Shown here: positions 17,107-25,735 of the stretch, piece by piece
Position numbering within the stretch: position 1 is the first letter of the stretch
Layout of the letters: each line of letters opens with the position of its first letter
From: Herbinix sp.
GTDB lineage: Bacteria > Bacillota > Clostridia > Lachnospirales > Lachnospiraceae
Length of the DNA stretch: 60,413 nucleotides
Reading direction: 5' to 3'
Assembly (NCBI GenBank): GCA_029239235.1
Contig: JAQZBD010000022.1
Location: forward strand, 1-60,413
Notes under the pieces: model-generated
Databases searched by the model: none
The model's input: the letters and a program-made list of their open reading frames with translations, nothing else
Told to the model about the DNA's origin: nothing
Program-made: the position numbers and the translations under genes

Positions 17107-18294
17107 TTATTTACTATGCTTTTGACAAAATTCTTGTAATGCTGAAGATAACTCAGTAAGACTTGCTGTGGTGTATACACTGTGACTGGTTGTTACATCA
17201 TCGGCATAATCAATCACTATACTATCTCCGACATACATGGTGTATCTCGTCATGGATGGAATTGGAGTCGCTATCTCAATTACATAATTTGAATTATTGC
17301 CGGCTTGATCTGCGTAAGTAAATTGATACTGCTCCATCATCGTGTAGAAGCTCTGAATATCTTCCTTCTTAGTAAGAACCACGGTGATATTGTTTAACTC
17401 ATCGGTTATGGTCAATGAGCTGGCCTTCGCTGGGTCTGCAAGAAAAATATCCAGGAAGGATAATGTAACCTCAAGACCTGCAGAGCTTTTCTTCATAGAT
17501 GGCTCTCTTGACTGTAATGCCGAGCTATCAGTACCAGCGCCAGTAGAATTAGAACCACTGCCTGCAGAACCGCCTGCATCTTCGGAGTCAGTCTTACTCT
17601 TAATTGTAGGAACATCTGCAACAATAGAATACTGCGGATTTTCTATGCCGGTCGTACCTTCTGCTGCCCCTCCCATGATACCCGCATTCTCTGAGACACT
17701 TGGATCTTGGATACCGTCAGTTGTTGCTTCACCGTAGTTTGAATTTGCCGATGACCCCACCGTACCAGCATCCCCGCTTGGTGCTAATGCATTGCTAGTC
17801 GATTCCTCTGTTTGAGACATCGTAAGCTCATTAGAAATCTCTGCTTCTGTGTTCTCATCTGCTGCTTCTTTTGTCGCTGTTGTATCATAGGCCATATCTT
17901 TGCTTTCAGTAGCCGTCTTATTACCTGAAAATGCACCGTTACTTGCAAGACCATAGCCTGCAGCTACTACCACCACCGCTGCTGCCACACCTGCAAATGC
18001 GCGGATATATCGATTCCATTGAATAACTTTTTTATTGGAAGCTGGCTCATCCTTGGTATAACCCGTTTGCCCCAAGTTGGTTCCGGTTGTCTGCCTAATT
18101 GCATCATTTTCTGTCTGGCTTTCTTCCACTTCCGACACTGCTTGTATTTCTGACTGCTTAATTGCCAGAAGTGTTCTATTAATTAAATCCTCCGACACAC
18201 TAATTCCGCTTAAATCAAGGGAATCGTTCAGATGGGACTTGATATTCCATTCATCAAAACTAATATTTCCATTATAATTCTTATTCTCACTCAT
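17107..18294 (-). CDS. Membrane anti-sigma factor partner of the ECF sigma factor
   Basis: The 395-residue protein has a cytoplasmic N-terminal part (about 1-95), one membrane span (about 99-117, FAGVAAAVVVVAAGYG), a long low-complexity Ser/Thr/Gly/Glu linker (about 120-270), and a C-terminal folded domain (about 275-395) with KKSSAGLEVTLSFLDIF and MTRYTMYVGDSIVIDY. It overlaps the sigma gene by eight bases. Gene pairing and topology indicate an anti-sigma factor that holds the sigma at the membrane and senses an outer signal. No zinc-binding His/Cys motif is visible. Confidence 0.75.
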   Translation of the reverse strand: MSENKNYNGNISFDEWNIKSHLNDSLDLSGISVSEDLINRTLLAIKQSEIQAVSEVEESQTENDAIRQTTGTNLGQTGYTKDEPASNKKVIQWNRYIRAFAGVAAAVVVVAAGYGLASNGAFSGNKTATESKDMAYDTTATKEAADENTEAEISNELTMSQTEESTSNALAPSGDAGTVGSSANSNYGEATTDGIQDPSVSENAGIMGGAAEGTTGIENPQYSIVADVPTIKSKTDSEDAGGSAGSGSNSTGAGTDSSALQSREPSMKKSSAGLEVTLSFLDIFLADPAKASSLTITDELNNITVVLTKKEDIQSFYTMMEQYQFTYADQAGNNSNYVIEIATPIPSMTRYTMYVGDSIVIDYADDVTTSHSVYTTASLTELSSALQEFCQKHSK

Positions 18295-18832
18295 CTGAAA
18301 TCCTCCCTTCTAATATAGATTTTAATTTTTCTCTTGCTCTGGACAACCGGCTTTTGGCTGTGCCCTCCGCAATTTGTAGAGCATTTGCGGTCTCTGCAAT
18401 TGACATTTCCTGAAAATATACACAGAGAACTACGTCTTTGTATTTCTCCGGTAAAGAAAGAACAGATTGCTTAATCAATTCCTTCGTATCTTGACTCTCT
18501 ACTTCATCATAGTCCGTCTCGCTAATGATGGCATCCTCTTGATAATCCATCATTGGTACTACCCTTCTGTTCCAGGCACTTTTTAGATAATCCTTACAGG
18601 TATTAATCGTTATCCTAATAATCCAAGTTTTTATGCTGGAGTTCCCTTCAAAGGTAGAAAGCTTCTGGTTTACTTTAATAAATACATCCTGGAAAATATC
18701 TTCCGCCGAATGAATATCTTTGACATACATGTACGCTGTTCGTAATACGTCGTTACCATACTGCCGAATCAATGTCTCAATATCATAAGTAGGCTTATTT
18801 TCCCGGATGTCCGTCTGCACATCCTTTGGCAT
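18287..18832 (-). CDS. ECF-type RNA polymerase sigma factor
   Basis: The 181-residue protein has region 2 (YMYVKDIHSAEDIFQDVF, about residues 37-55) and region 4 (LPEKYKDVVLCVYFQEMS then AETANALQIAEGTAKSRL, about 125-165), with a charged linker. This is the sigma-70 extracytoplasmic-function layout. GGGGG lies eight bases before the ATG. It heads a two-gene operon with the anti-sigma factor. Its regulon is not visible here; autoregulation is likely for this class. Confidence 0.9.
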   Translation of the reverse strand: MPKDVQTDIRENKPTYDIETLIRQYGNDVLRTAYMYVKDIHSAEDIFQDVFIKVNQKLSTFEGNSSIKTWIIRITINTCKDYLKSAWNRRVVPMMDYQEDAIISETDYDEVESQDTKELIKQSVLSLPEKYKDVVLCVYFQEMSIAETANALQIAEGTAKSRLSRAREKLKSILEGRISDE

Positions 18833-19111
18833 CCTATTATCCCCCTACGATTTATCTTTTCTTCTCAACTGTCTATTCTCGTGTGTATCATATCTCTTTC
18901 TGTCTTGACATGTCGATAAAGAAAATTACTTCAATATATTTGGCATTACATGAACAGTATACATGTCTATCCAGATGATGTAAATGATAAATTGGATGCG
19001 ATGTTTTTTCTTTTTCGTTTCAAACATTAGACGGAGGAAATATAAATACCGTTCCATAAAATCTTTTGAATTAAGCATGTAAATTTTGTTATCTTATATT
19101 ATTGCATCCAA
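18833..19111. other. Gap between sigma gene and pfkA terminator
   Basis: No gene is visible. The part next to 18832 must hold the sigma factor promoter, but I could not pick a convincing ECF-type or vegetative pair. The rest appears empty. Confidence 0.4.
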
Positions 19112-19112
19112 A

Positions 19113-19155
19113 AAGCTGGTACCTATCGGTTTTTCCAACCGAAGTATACCAGCTT
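19113..19155 (-). terminator. Terminator after pfkA
   Basis: An outer stem AAGCTGGTA/TACCAGCTT encloses an inner stem CGGTT/AACCG. On the minus strand the hairpin is followed by TTTTTGG. It lies 35 bases past the pfkA stop. Confidence 0.8.
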
Positions 19156-19189
19156 AATTATGCTACATATCTCTATTTTTTATTTTAAT

Positions 19190-20164
19190 TTACTTGGAAA
19201 GTCTAATTGACAAGTCATACATATATTGATCGATATCCTTTGTCATAGCTAAGCCTTCCTCGATATCATAATCAACATATTCACCGTTCTTGTAACCAAC
19301 GATACGTTTTGATGCTCCGGATACCAACAAATCTACAGCCTTTGCACCCATCATTGAAGCATACAGACGATCTCTTGCGGTAGGGCTTCCACCTCTTTGT
19401 GCATGTCCGATGATGGTTGCTCTCGTCTCCATACCGGTCGCTGCTTCAATTCTCTTTGCCATACCGTTGGAATCACCAACACCTTCTGCATTTACAATAA
19501 TATAGTGCTTTTTACCTTTTTTACGCTTTTCAATTATGTTATTGATAATTCTCTGTTCATCATAATCATAGCGTTCAGAGATTAAGATTTCTTCTGCTCC
19601 GTTTGCAATACCGCACCACAAGGCAATAAAACCAGCATGTCTACCCATAACCTCGATAACACTGCATCTTTCATGAGAAGTAGAAGTGTCTCTAACCTTA
19701 TCGATCGTTTCCATTGCTGTATTAACTGCGGTATCAAATCCTATGGTATAATCTGTACATGCAATATCAAGGTCAATGGTTCCTGGTACACCAACTGCAT
19801 TGATTCCTCTTCTAGCCAAAACCTGAGCACCTTTGAAGGAACCATCTCCACCAATAACTACTAAGCCATCGATTTCATGCTTTCTACAGATATCTGCTGC
19901 AATATCCTGAACCTCAGGCTTGAGCATATCAAGACAACGAGCGGTATAAAGGATTGTACCACCTCTTTGAATGATATCGGATACGCTTTTCGCATCCATA
20001 TCAATGATATCTTCTTCTAAAAGACCTTGAAAACCTCTCATAATACCTTTTACTTTACAGCCTGCACCCAAAGCCGTTCTTACAACTGCTCTGATGGCAG
20101 CATTCATTCCTGGCGCATCTCCGCCGCTAGTTAATACGGCAATCGTCTTAACTTTACTTCCCAT
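19190..20164 (-). CDS. pfkA: ATP-dependent 6-phosphofructokinase
   Basis: The enzyme phosphorylates fructose 6-phosphate in glycolysis. The start at 20164 (324 residues, MGSKVKTIAVLTSGGD) is chosen because GGAGG lies nine bases upstream; the frame's earlier ATG overlaps that site. The nucleotide site GGDGSFKGAQ has Gly after GGD, and PGTID has Gly before TID, both marks of ATP and not pyrophosphate use. The catalytic loop reads TIDLDI where TIDNDI is usual; both Asp remain. RGGSPTARDR is the effector/substrate region. It follows dnaE, a common clostridial order, but has its own leader. Confidence 0.95.
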   Translation of the reverse strand: MGSKVKTIAVLTSGGDAPGMNAAIRAVVRTALGAGCKVKGIMRGFQGLLEEDIIDMDAKSVSDIIQRGGTILYTARCLDMLKPEVQDIAADICRKHEIDGLVVIGGDGSFKGAQVLARRGINAVGVPGTIDLDIACTDYTIGFDTAVNTAMETIDKVRDTSTSHERCSVIEVMGRHAGFIALWCGIANGAEEILISERYDYDEQRIINNIIEKRKKGKKHYIIVNAEGVGDSNGMAKRIEAATGMETRATIIGHAQRGGSPTARDRLYASMMGAKAVDLLVSGASKRIVGYKNGEYVDYDIEEGLAMTKDIDQYMYDLSIRLSK

Positions 20165-20272
20165 TAATATTACCTCCATGTGCCTTTACGGGGCAATTAA
20201 AAATACATATGAATTATCTCACAAATAACTCATTTTTCATTAAATATCTCAAATCTTATATTCCGCCTTATA

Positions 20273-20309
20273 CAAGTGAATCATTAAACTGATTCACTTG
20301 TCATGAATA
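20273..20309. repeat. Repeated intergenic hairpin, copy 1
   Basis: CAAGTGAATCA at 20273-20283 pairs perfectly with TGATTCACTTG at 20290-20300 and is followed by TCATGAATAA. Related hairpins with the same right arm and ATGAA flank occur at 28681-28716 and 36168-36235. No T run follows, so it is not a standard terminator. It lies after the dnaE stop. Confidence 0.6.
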
Positions 20310-20327
20310 ACTAAAGTCTACAGTATT

Positions 20328-23300
20328 CTAATCTATTTTCCCTAGTTTTTCAATACTCTTTTCTGCAATTCGTATATTTTCCACTGAATAAATTGTAATA
20401 AGCCGTTGAATTAAGTCATTATTTACCTTAATACTTCTACTTTTTGGAAGCTTTTTCATGCATTTCTCGGCTTCGCAATAAACGATTACGGTATCGTTTC
20501 CATCGTATTCCTGGAGTATGCTATACAATGCTTCTTCATCCTTTTGGAAGGTCTCTAAATTCGGGTATTTAATCCATAGCTCCTGAGGAATACTATCAAA
20601 AGGTATGATGTTCTGACAAATTAGCTTTGCAGCCTTTTCTTCTTCTACCGTTACTTTTCCTCGAACAAATATTTTCTGATCGGGTTCAACCATAGTTTTA
20701 TATTTATCATAATCCTTTGGGAATATTATAACCTCAACCACACCGAATAAATCCTCCAAAGTGATAAAAGCCATCATGCTATTATTTCTTGTTGTTTTCA
20801 CTGTTTTTGACGTTACCATTCCACCGATTGTTTCCAAGCTACCATCTATTACCTTGGGTTTTTCTGTTTCTTCGTCTATTACAAAATCATTTGAGTAAGC
20901 TGTTATATTCTTCTGGAGACGTGCTTCATACTCTTCTAAGGGATGTCCGCTTACATAAATGCCAAGCACTTCCTTTTCAAAGGCCAGTAGCTGTTCCTTA
21001 CTATACTCCTCAACTTCCGGCATAGTAACCTCATATTCCTGCTTCTCATCCTCTCCCGCAAAATCAAAGAGGGTCATTTGCCCGGTCAAAGTTTTCTTCT
21101 TATCCGCTGCTATACTATCCAGAATCTGAACATAGCTCATCATCAGCTGTCTTCGATTGCTGTGAAGTCCGCTAAATACGCCGGCCTTAATAAAGCTTTC
21201 AATGGTTCGTTTATTTACCTCTTTGCCGGAAAGTCTTGTTGCAAAATCTTTCAGACTGATAAAGCTTCCATTCTCTTCCCTCTCAGCAACGATTGCACCA
21301 ATAACAGGCTTACCAATCCCTTTGATGGCTGCCAGTGCATACCGAATTGAACCGTTTGATACGGTAAATACCGCATCTCCTTCGTTAATATCCGGCGGCA
21401 GAATCTCAATATTCATCTGTCTGCAGGTATAGATATATTCGGATACCTTCCCCGGATTATCAATCACACTTGTCATAAGTGCTGCCATGAACTCTACTGG
21501 ATAATAGCATTTTAGAAAGGCTGTCTGATAGGATACTACTGCATAAGCAGCGGCGTGGGACTTGTTGAAGGCATATTTCGCAAAGTCTACCATCTCATCA
21601 AAGATATGATTTGCTGCTGCTTCTGATATACCATTGCTGATACATCCCGGTACTCCTTCCTCTTCATTACCGTATACAAAGTTCTTCCGCTCTTTGATCA
21701 TAACGGATTCTTTTTTCTTGGACATGGCTCGACGAACCAAATCACTTCGTCCGTAGCTATAGCCTGCCAGCTCACGTACAATCTGCATTACCTGCTCCTG
21801 GTATACGATACAGCCATAGGTTGGCGAAAGAATTGGCTCAAGCTGGGGGCATTCGTAGAGGATCCTACCTGCTTCGTTTTTACCTTTCACGTATTTCGGA
21901 ATAAAGTCCATCGGACCCGGACGGTAAAGTGCAATACCCGCGATGACATCCTCAAGTGAACGAGGCTTTAATTCTTTCATAAAGCTTTTCATTCCGGCAC
22001 TTTCCAGCTGGAAGATACCTTCTGTCTTGCCTGAGGAAAGTAAATCGTATACCTTATCATCGGAGTAATCTATTTTTTCGATATTAAACTCTTTGTTCCC
22101 ATTTTTATGAATCAACTTCTCTGCATTCTGTATTACAGTCAGGGTTCGCAATCCCAGGAAGTCCATTTTTAATAAGCCTAATTCCTCTAATGTAGTCATG
22201 GTAAACTGGGTGGTGATAGATTCATCGGAGGATTTTGATAAAGGAACATACTCATCAATGCTTTCCTTACCAATTACAACTCCTGCGGCATGCATAGAGG
22301 TGTGTCTAGGCAGTCCTTCCAGTCTCATAGACATATCAATTAGATGCTTTACATCCTCATTACTTTCGTATAACTGCCTAAGATCCTTGTTGGCATTCAG
22401 GGCTTTCTCGATAGTAATACCTAATTCCGTAGGAATCATCTTTGCAACGGTATCCACCTGTGCGTAAGGCAAATCCAACGCCCTGCCCACATCTCGGATA
22501 ACAGCTTTTGCAGCCATGGTTCCAAAGGTAACGATTTGCACCACTTTATCCTTACCATATTTTCCTGTTACATAATCGATGACTTCCTGTCTTCGTTCGA
22601 AGCAGAAATCAATATCAATATCAGGCATGGATACACGTTCCGGATTAAGGAATCGCTCAAACAAAAGATTGTATTTAATTGGGTCAATGTCCGTTATCTC
22701 CAGGGAATAGGCTACGATTGAACCGGCAGCACTACCTCGCCCAGGTCCCACCATAATCTCATTGTCCTTTGCATATTTAATAAAATCCCAAACAATGAGG
22801 AAATAATCCACAAAGCCCATATTCTTAATAATATCCAACTCATAATCAAGACGATCCCATAGCTCTTCCGGCACCGGTTGATACCTTCTCTTCAGACCCT
22901 CTTTACAAAGCATCTCAAGATATTCATAAGCGGTATAGTCCTCAGGAACCGGATATACCGGTAATTTATATTCTCCAAAGGTAATTGTTACCTCACAACG
23001 CTGAGCAATATCATATGTATTCTCCAGAGCTTCCTTGGCATAAGGAAAGATTTCAGACATCTCCTGGGGGGATTTCATATAAAACTGCCCGCCCTCATAG
23101 CGCATACGATTCTCATCTGTGACCTTTTTCTGGGTCTGAATACAGAGTAATATGTCATGGGGATCTACGTCCTCGGCATAGGTGTAATGGATATCATTTG
23201 TGGCTACCAGTTTAATTCCGGTCTCCTCCGAGAGTCGCATCAAGCCTTGATTTACGCTCTTTTGCTCCTGCATTCCATGATCCTGTAACTCCAGGAAAAA

Positions 23301-23810
23301 GTTATTCTCACCAAAAATCTTCTGAAGCCTTAAGGCTGCATCCTTAGCCTCTGCATAAAAGCCCTTCAATAAATTGTTAGATACCTCACCCGCCAGGCAG
23401 GCACTAAGTGCAATAATACCCTCATGATACTTCTCAAGTACCTCATAATCAATACGAGGGCGATAATAGAAGCCTTCTAAAAATCCTCTTGATACGATCT
23501 TCATCAGGTTCTGGTAGCCCGTATTATTCTCTGCCAGTAGAATGAGGTGATGATAGCGTTCATCTGAGTTCCCCAGCTCTCGGTCAAACCTGGAACCCGG
23601 TGCCACATATACTTCACAGCCAATAATTGGCTTGATTCCTTCTGCAAGACAGGTTTTATAAAAATCTATTACACCATACATTACACCATGGTCAGTGATT
23701 GCAAGGCTGTCCATGCCAAGTTCTTTCGCTTGGCGAACCATTTCCTTTATCTTACCTGAGCCATCAAGAAGGCTATACTCTGTATGAACATGTAAATGCG
23801 TAAAATTCAT
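20328..23810 (-). CDS. dnaE: DNA polymerase III alpha subunit (DnaE type)
   Basis: At 1160 residues this is a full-length DnaE. An N-terminal PHP domain starts HLHVHTEYSLLDG (residues 5-17). GPGRGSAAGS (about 355-364) and PDIDIDF (396-402) mark the palm, where the Asp residues bind metal for nucleotide addition. Helix-hairpin-helix and beta-binding regions follow, and an OB-fold lies near residue 1000 (IGGMVTSKTVKTTRNNSMM). GGAGT precedes the ATG. Firmicutes usually also have PolC, so this may be the lagging-strand or primer-extension polymerase. Confidence 0.96.
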   Translation of the reverse strand: MNFTHLHVHTEYSLLDGSGKIKEMVRQAKELGMDSLAITDHGVMYGVIDFYKTCLAEGIKPIIGCEVYVAPGSRFDRELGNSDERYHHLILLAENNTGYQNLMKIVSRGFLEGFYYRPRIDYEVLEKYHEGIIALSACLAGEVSNNLLKGFYAEAKDAALRLQKIFGENNFFLELQDHGMQEQKSVNQGLMRLSEETGIKLVATNDIHYTYAEDVDPHDILLCIQTQKKVTDENRMRYEGGQFYMKSPQEMSEIFPYAKEALENTYDIAQRCEVTITFGEYKLPVYPVPEDYTAYEYLEMLCKEGLKRRYQPVPEELWDRLDYELDIIKNMGFVDYFLIVWDFIKYAKDNEIMVGPGRGSAAGSIVAYSLEITDIDPIKYNLLFERFLNPERVSMPDIDIDFCFERRQEVIDYVTGKYGKDKVVQIVTFGTMAAKAVIRDVGRALDLPYAQVDTVAKMIPTELGITIEKALNANKDLRQLYESNEDVKHLIDMSMRLEGLPRHTSMHAAGVVIGKESIDEYVPLSKSSDESITTQFTMTTLEELGLLKMDFLGLRTLTVIQNAEKLIHKNGNKEFNIEKIDYSDDKVYDLLSSGKTEGIFQLESAGMKSFMKELKPRSLEDVIAGIALYRPGPMDFIPKYVKGKNEAGRILYECPQLEPILSPTYGCIVYQEQVMQIVRELAGYSYGRSDLVRRAMSKKKESVMIKERKNFVYGNEEEGVPGCISNGISEAAANHIFDEMVDFAKYAFNKSHAAAYAVVSYQTAFLKCYYPVEFMAALMTSVIDNPGKVSEYIYTCRQMNIEILPPDINEGDAVFTVSNGSIRYALAAIKGIGKPVIGAIVAEREENGSFISLKDFATRLSGKEVNKRTIESFIKAGVFSGLHSNRRQLMMSYVQILDSIAADKKKTLTGQMTLFDFAGEDEKQEYEVTMPEVEEYSKEQLLAFEKEVLGIYVSGHPLEEYEARLQKNITAYSNDFVIDEETEKPKVIDGSLETIGGMVTSKTVKTTRNNSMMAFITLEDLFGVVEVIIFPKDYDKYKTMVEPDQKIFVRGKVTVEEEKAAKLICQNIIPFDSIPQELWIKYPNLETFQKDEEALYSILQEYDGNDTVIVYCEAEKCMKKLPKSRSIKVNNDLIQRLITIYSVENIRIAEKSIEKLGKID

Positions 23811-23939
23811 AACTACTCCATTCTAAAATCTTATCTAAGATTGTAACTAAACTATATGAAACCTTATACTACAGATACTAATTTAGTGTTTCATTTATAT
23901 CATCAAATTCAAACCATGATTCGTTAAATCGTTATATTC

Positions 23940-23989
23940 GGCGCAAAGTTCAGCGCCTTTTATCAGAAGTTAAAAGCAACTTCTGATAA
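23940..23989. repeat. Two adjacent hairpins upstream of dnaE
   Basis: GGCGC/GCGCC (23940-23944 with 23953-23957) is followed by TTTTAT on the plus strand. Right after it TTATCAGAAGTT at 23960-23971 pairs perfectly with AACTTCTGATAA at 23978-23989. They lie about 130 bases upstream of the dnaE start in a gap (23811-24406) with no protein gene. They could end a plus-strand transcript or belong to the dnaE leader. Confidence 0.45.
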
Positions 23990-24225
23990 CTTATATTTTA
24001 TGCTACGCTTATTTGCTTGTCAATCAAGTATTCCTAGGAAGTAAATATAATGTCGAATAGAATTACCGTTCTGGTTAATTATATCTACGTCAGCAATGTA
24101 CCCTAGGAAAAGGTTATCAAAAAGGCACATCATAACCCGACTTTTCGTCAAGCTACAATATGCCCTGATAATGTATTATTTTATTAAATAATTAAAGCAT
24201 CAAAAGCCCTCTTTACACTAACGCA

Positions 24226-24363
24226 GTGAAGATGGGTGCATATATATCCATATGGGCGAAGACCGGGCCTCCCGTGATTGCCTGCACTTGGCAATCATGG
24301 GTATGTTTACAGAAGCAAGCTTCTGCGGCAAGCCCAGGTGGATATAGATGCACCCATCTTCAC
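24226..24363 (+). ncRNA. Candidate structured RNA, three-way junction
   Basis: Arms 24226-24257 and 24332-24363 pair over 32 positions with two A-G mismatches and one G-U. Inside are a 12-base stem (24271-24282 with 24290-24301, one G-U, seven-base loop) and a 6-base stem CAGAAG/CTTCTG (24310-24315 with 24320-24325). Both imperfect but pairable positions are G-U on the plus strand and would be A-C on the minus strand, so the RNA is likely plus-strand, opposite to the flanking genes. It sits between crh and dnaE. No known RNA family recognised. A mobile inverted-repeat element is the alternative. Confidence 0.55.
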
Positions 24364-24406
24364 CTCACAACCTAAATCTCGCACCTTTGACAATTTAATC
24401 ATTATA

Positions 24407-24661
24407 TTATTTGCTGCTTAAATATTTTTCGATATTTTCAATTGCTGCTTCTTCGTCCGGACCATCTGCTGTTACAGTTACCTTCTCCCCAGAAGATATA
24501 CCCATACTCATCATACCCATAATACTCTTTGCATTAACACGCTTGTCGGTTGTTGCCACATGGATACTACATTCATATTGGCTTGCTACCTGAACCAATA
24601 ACGCAACCGGTCTTGCTTCTAAACCGTTAGGGATATTAATTACTATTTCCTTCGTTATCAT
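24407..24661 (-). CDS. crh: HPr-family protein without the catalytic His (Crh-like)
   Basis: The 84-residue protein has the HPr fold signatures NGLEARPVALL (12-22) and NAKSIMGMMSM (43-53). Position 15, the phosphorylated His of HPr, is Glu (codon GAA). Ser46, the target of HPr kinase, is kept. So it cannot carry phosphate from PEP in sugar uptake but can be phosphorylated by HprK and serve carbon catabolite control, like Bacillus Crh (which has Gln15). It starts inside the end of whiA (26-base overlap, GGAGG eight bases before ATG), the same order as yvcL-crh in Bacillus. Confidence 0.87.
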   Translation of the reverse strand: MITKEIVINIPNGLEARPVALLVQVASQYECSIHVATTDKRVNAKSIMGMMSMGISSGEKVTVTADGPDEEAAIENIEKYLSSK

Positions 24662-25688
24662 AACTCTTTTCCTCCTTATGCTCCCGCAATTGATCTGCTA
24701 TCATACTTAGCTTTCGTAATCTATGATTCACGCCTGACTTACCGATGGGTGGCAGTAACATCGCTCCTAACTCCTTTAAAGATGCCTCAGGATATTCCAC
24801 CCGAAGTCTTGCAATGTCTTCTAAGCCATCTGCCAAATCGCCCAGCCCTACGTTATCTCGAATAAATATGATATCATCGATTTGTTTCGATGCAGCAGTT
24901 ACTGTTTTATTGATATTTGCCGCCTCACAATTCACTTGACGATTAATAGAATTGCGCATTTCTTTTAGTATTCTCACATTCTCTAAATCCATAAGTGCAA
25001 CATGAGCTTCCATAATATTTAAAAGATCAACAATCTGAGAGCCTTCTTTGATATATACAATATAGTTTTTCTTACGCTTTACTATTTTGGCATCTACTGA
25101 AAAGGTTTGAATTATTTCCTGAATCCATTCAGCCTTTGGTAAATTTGAAAGTACAATTTCAAAATGATAGGCCTTCTTGGGATCGCTCATTGAGCCCGAT
25201 GATAAAAATGCTCCTCTTATAAATGCTCTTTTACAGCATGCGTTTTGAGTTATTACAGAATCTGCAATCCCTAATTCGACGAAAGTGCCTTTTTTAGAAA
25301 TTGCTTGTTTCATTTCAGCACTTAGCTGTCCCTCCTGAAACAAAGATTCCAAGGTAACATCTGTCACCATGGTAAGTTTTGTTGCCTGTAAAATAAGATT
25401 TACTGCTTTTATATCCCGTATGATAAGCGTATAGATACGATTATCCTTCGCAGTACTATTAGTTTTGACAGAAATATCAATATTTATATTAAATGTTTTT
25501 CGGATTAATGTAAAGTACTTTCTTGCAACAACCAGCTTTTCCGTCTGCAATTTTAAATAATAAGATGACTCCGTACAAATAATCCGACCTTCACAAGAAA
25601 GAATGGCTGTAATCTCAGCAAGTCTGCAGTGCCTTGCGTTACTCATCTGCTGAGAAAGCTCTTCCTTCACATCTTTTGAAAATGACAT
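24636..25688 (-). CDS. whiA: WhiA-type DNA-binding regulator
   Basis: The 350-residue protein opens MSFSKDVKEELSQQ, has two LAGLIDADG-homing-endonuclease-like halves (about 20-200, with RGAFLSSGSMSDPKKAYHFEI) and a C-terminal helix-turn-helix (about 250-325, SLKELGAMLLPPIGKSGVNHRLRKL). WhiA binds DNA and in Bacillus affects cell division and chromosome segregation. It sits between rapZ and crh as in Bacillus, although yvcK, normally between rapZ and whiA, is missing here. GGAGG precedes the ATG. Confidence 0.93.
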   Translation of the reverse strand: MSFSKDVKEELSQQMSNARHCRLAEITAILSCEGRIICTESSYYLKLQTEKLVVARKYFTLIRKTFNINIDISVKTNSTAKDNRIYTLIIRDIKAVNLILQATKLTMVTDVTLESLFQEGQLSAEMKQAISKKGTFVELGIADSVITQNACCKRAFIRGAFLSSGSMSDPKKAYHFEIVLSNLPKAEWIQEIIQTFSVDAKIVKRKKNYIVYIKEGSQIVDLLNIMEAHVALMDLENVRILKEMRNSINRQVNCEAANINKTVTAASKQIDDIIFIRDNVGLGDLADGLEDIARLRVEYPEASLKELGAMLLPPIGKSGVNHRLRKLSMIADQLREHKEEKSYDNEGNSN

Positions 25689-25735
25689 ATCGGCCTCCTT
25701 TGCTTGCGAGCAATTTTTTTAATTTGTTTCGATCC

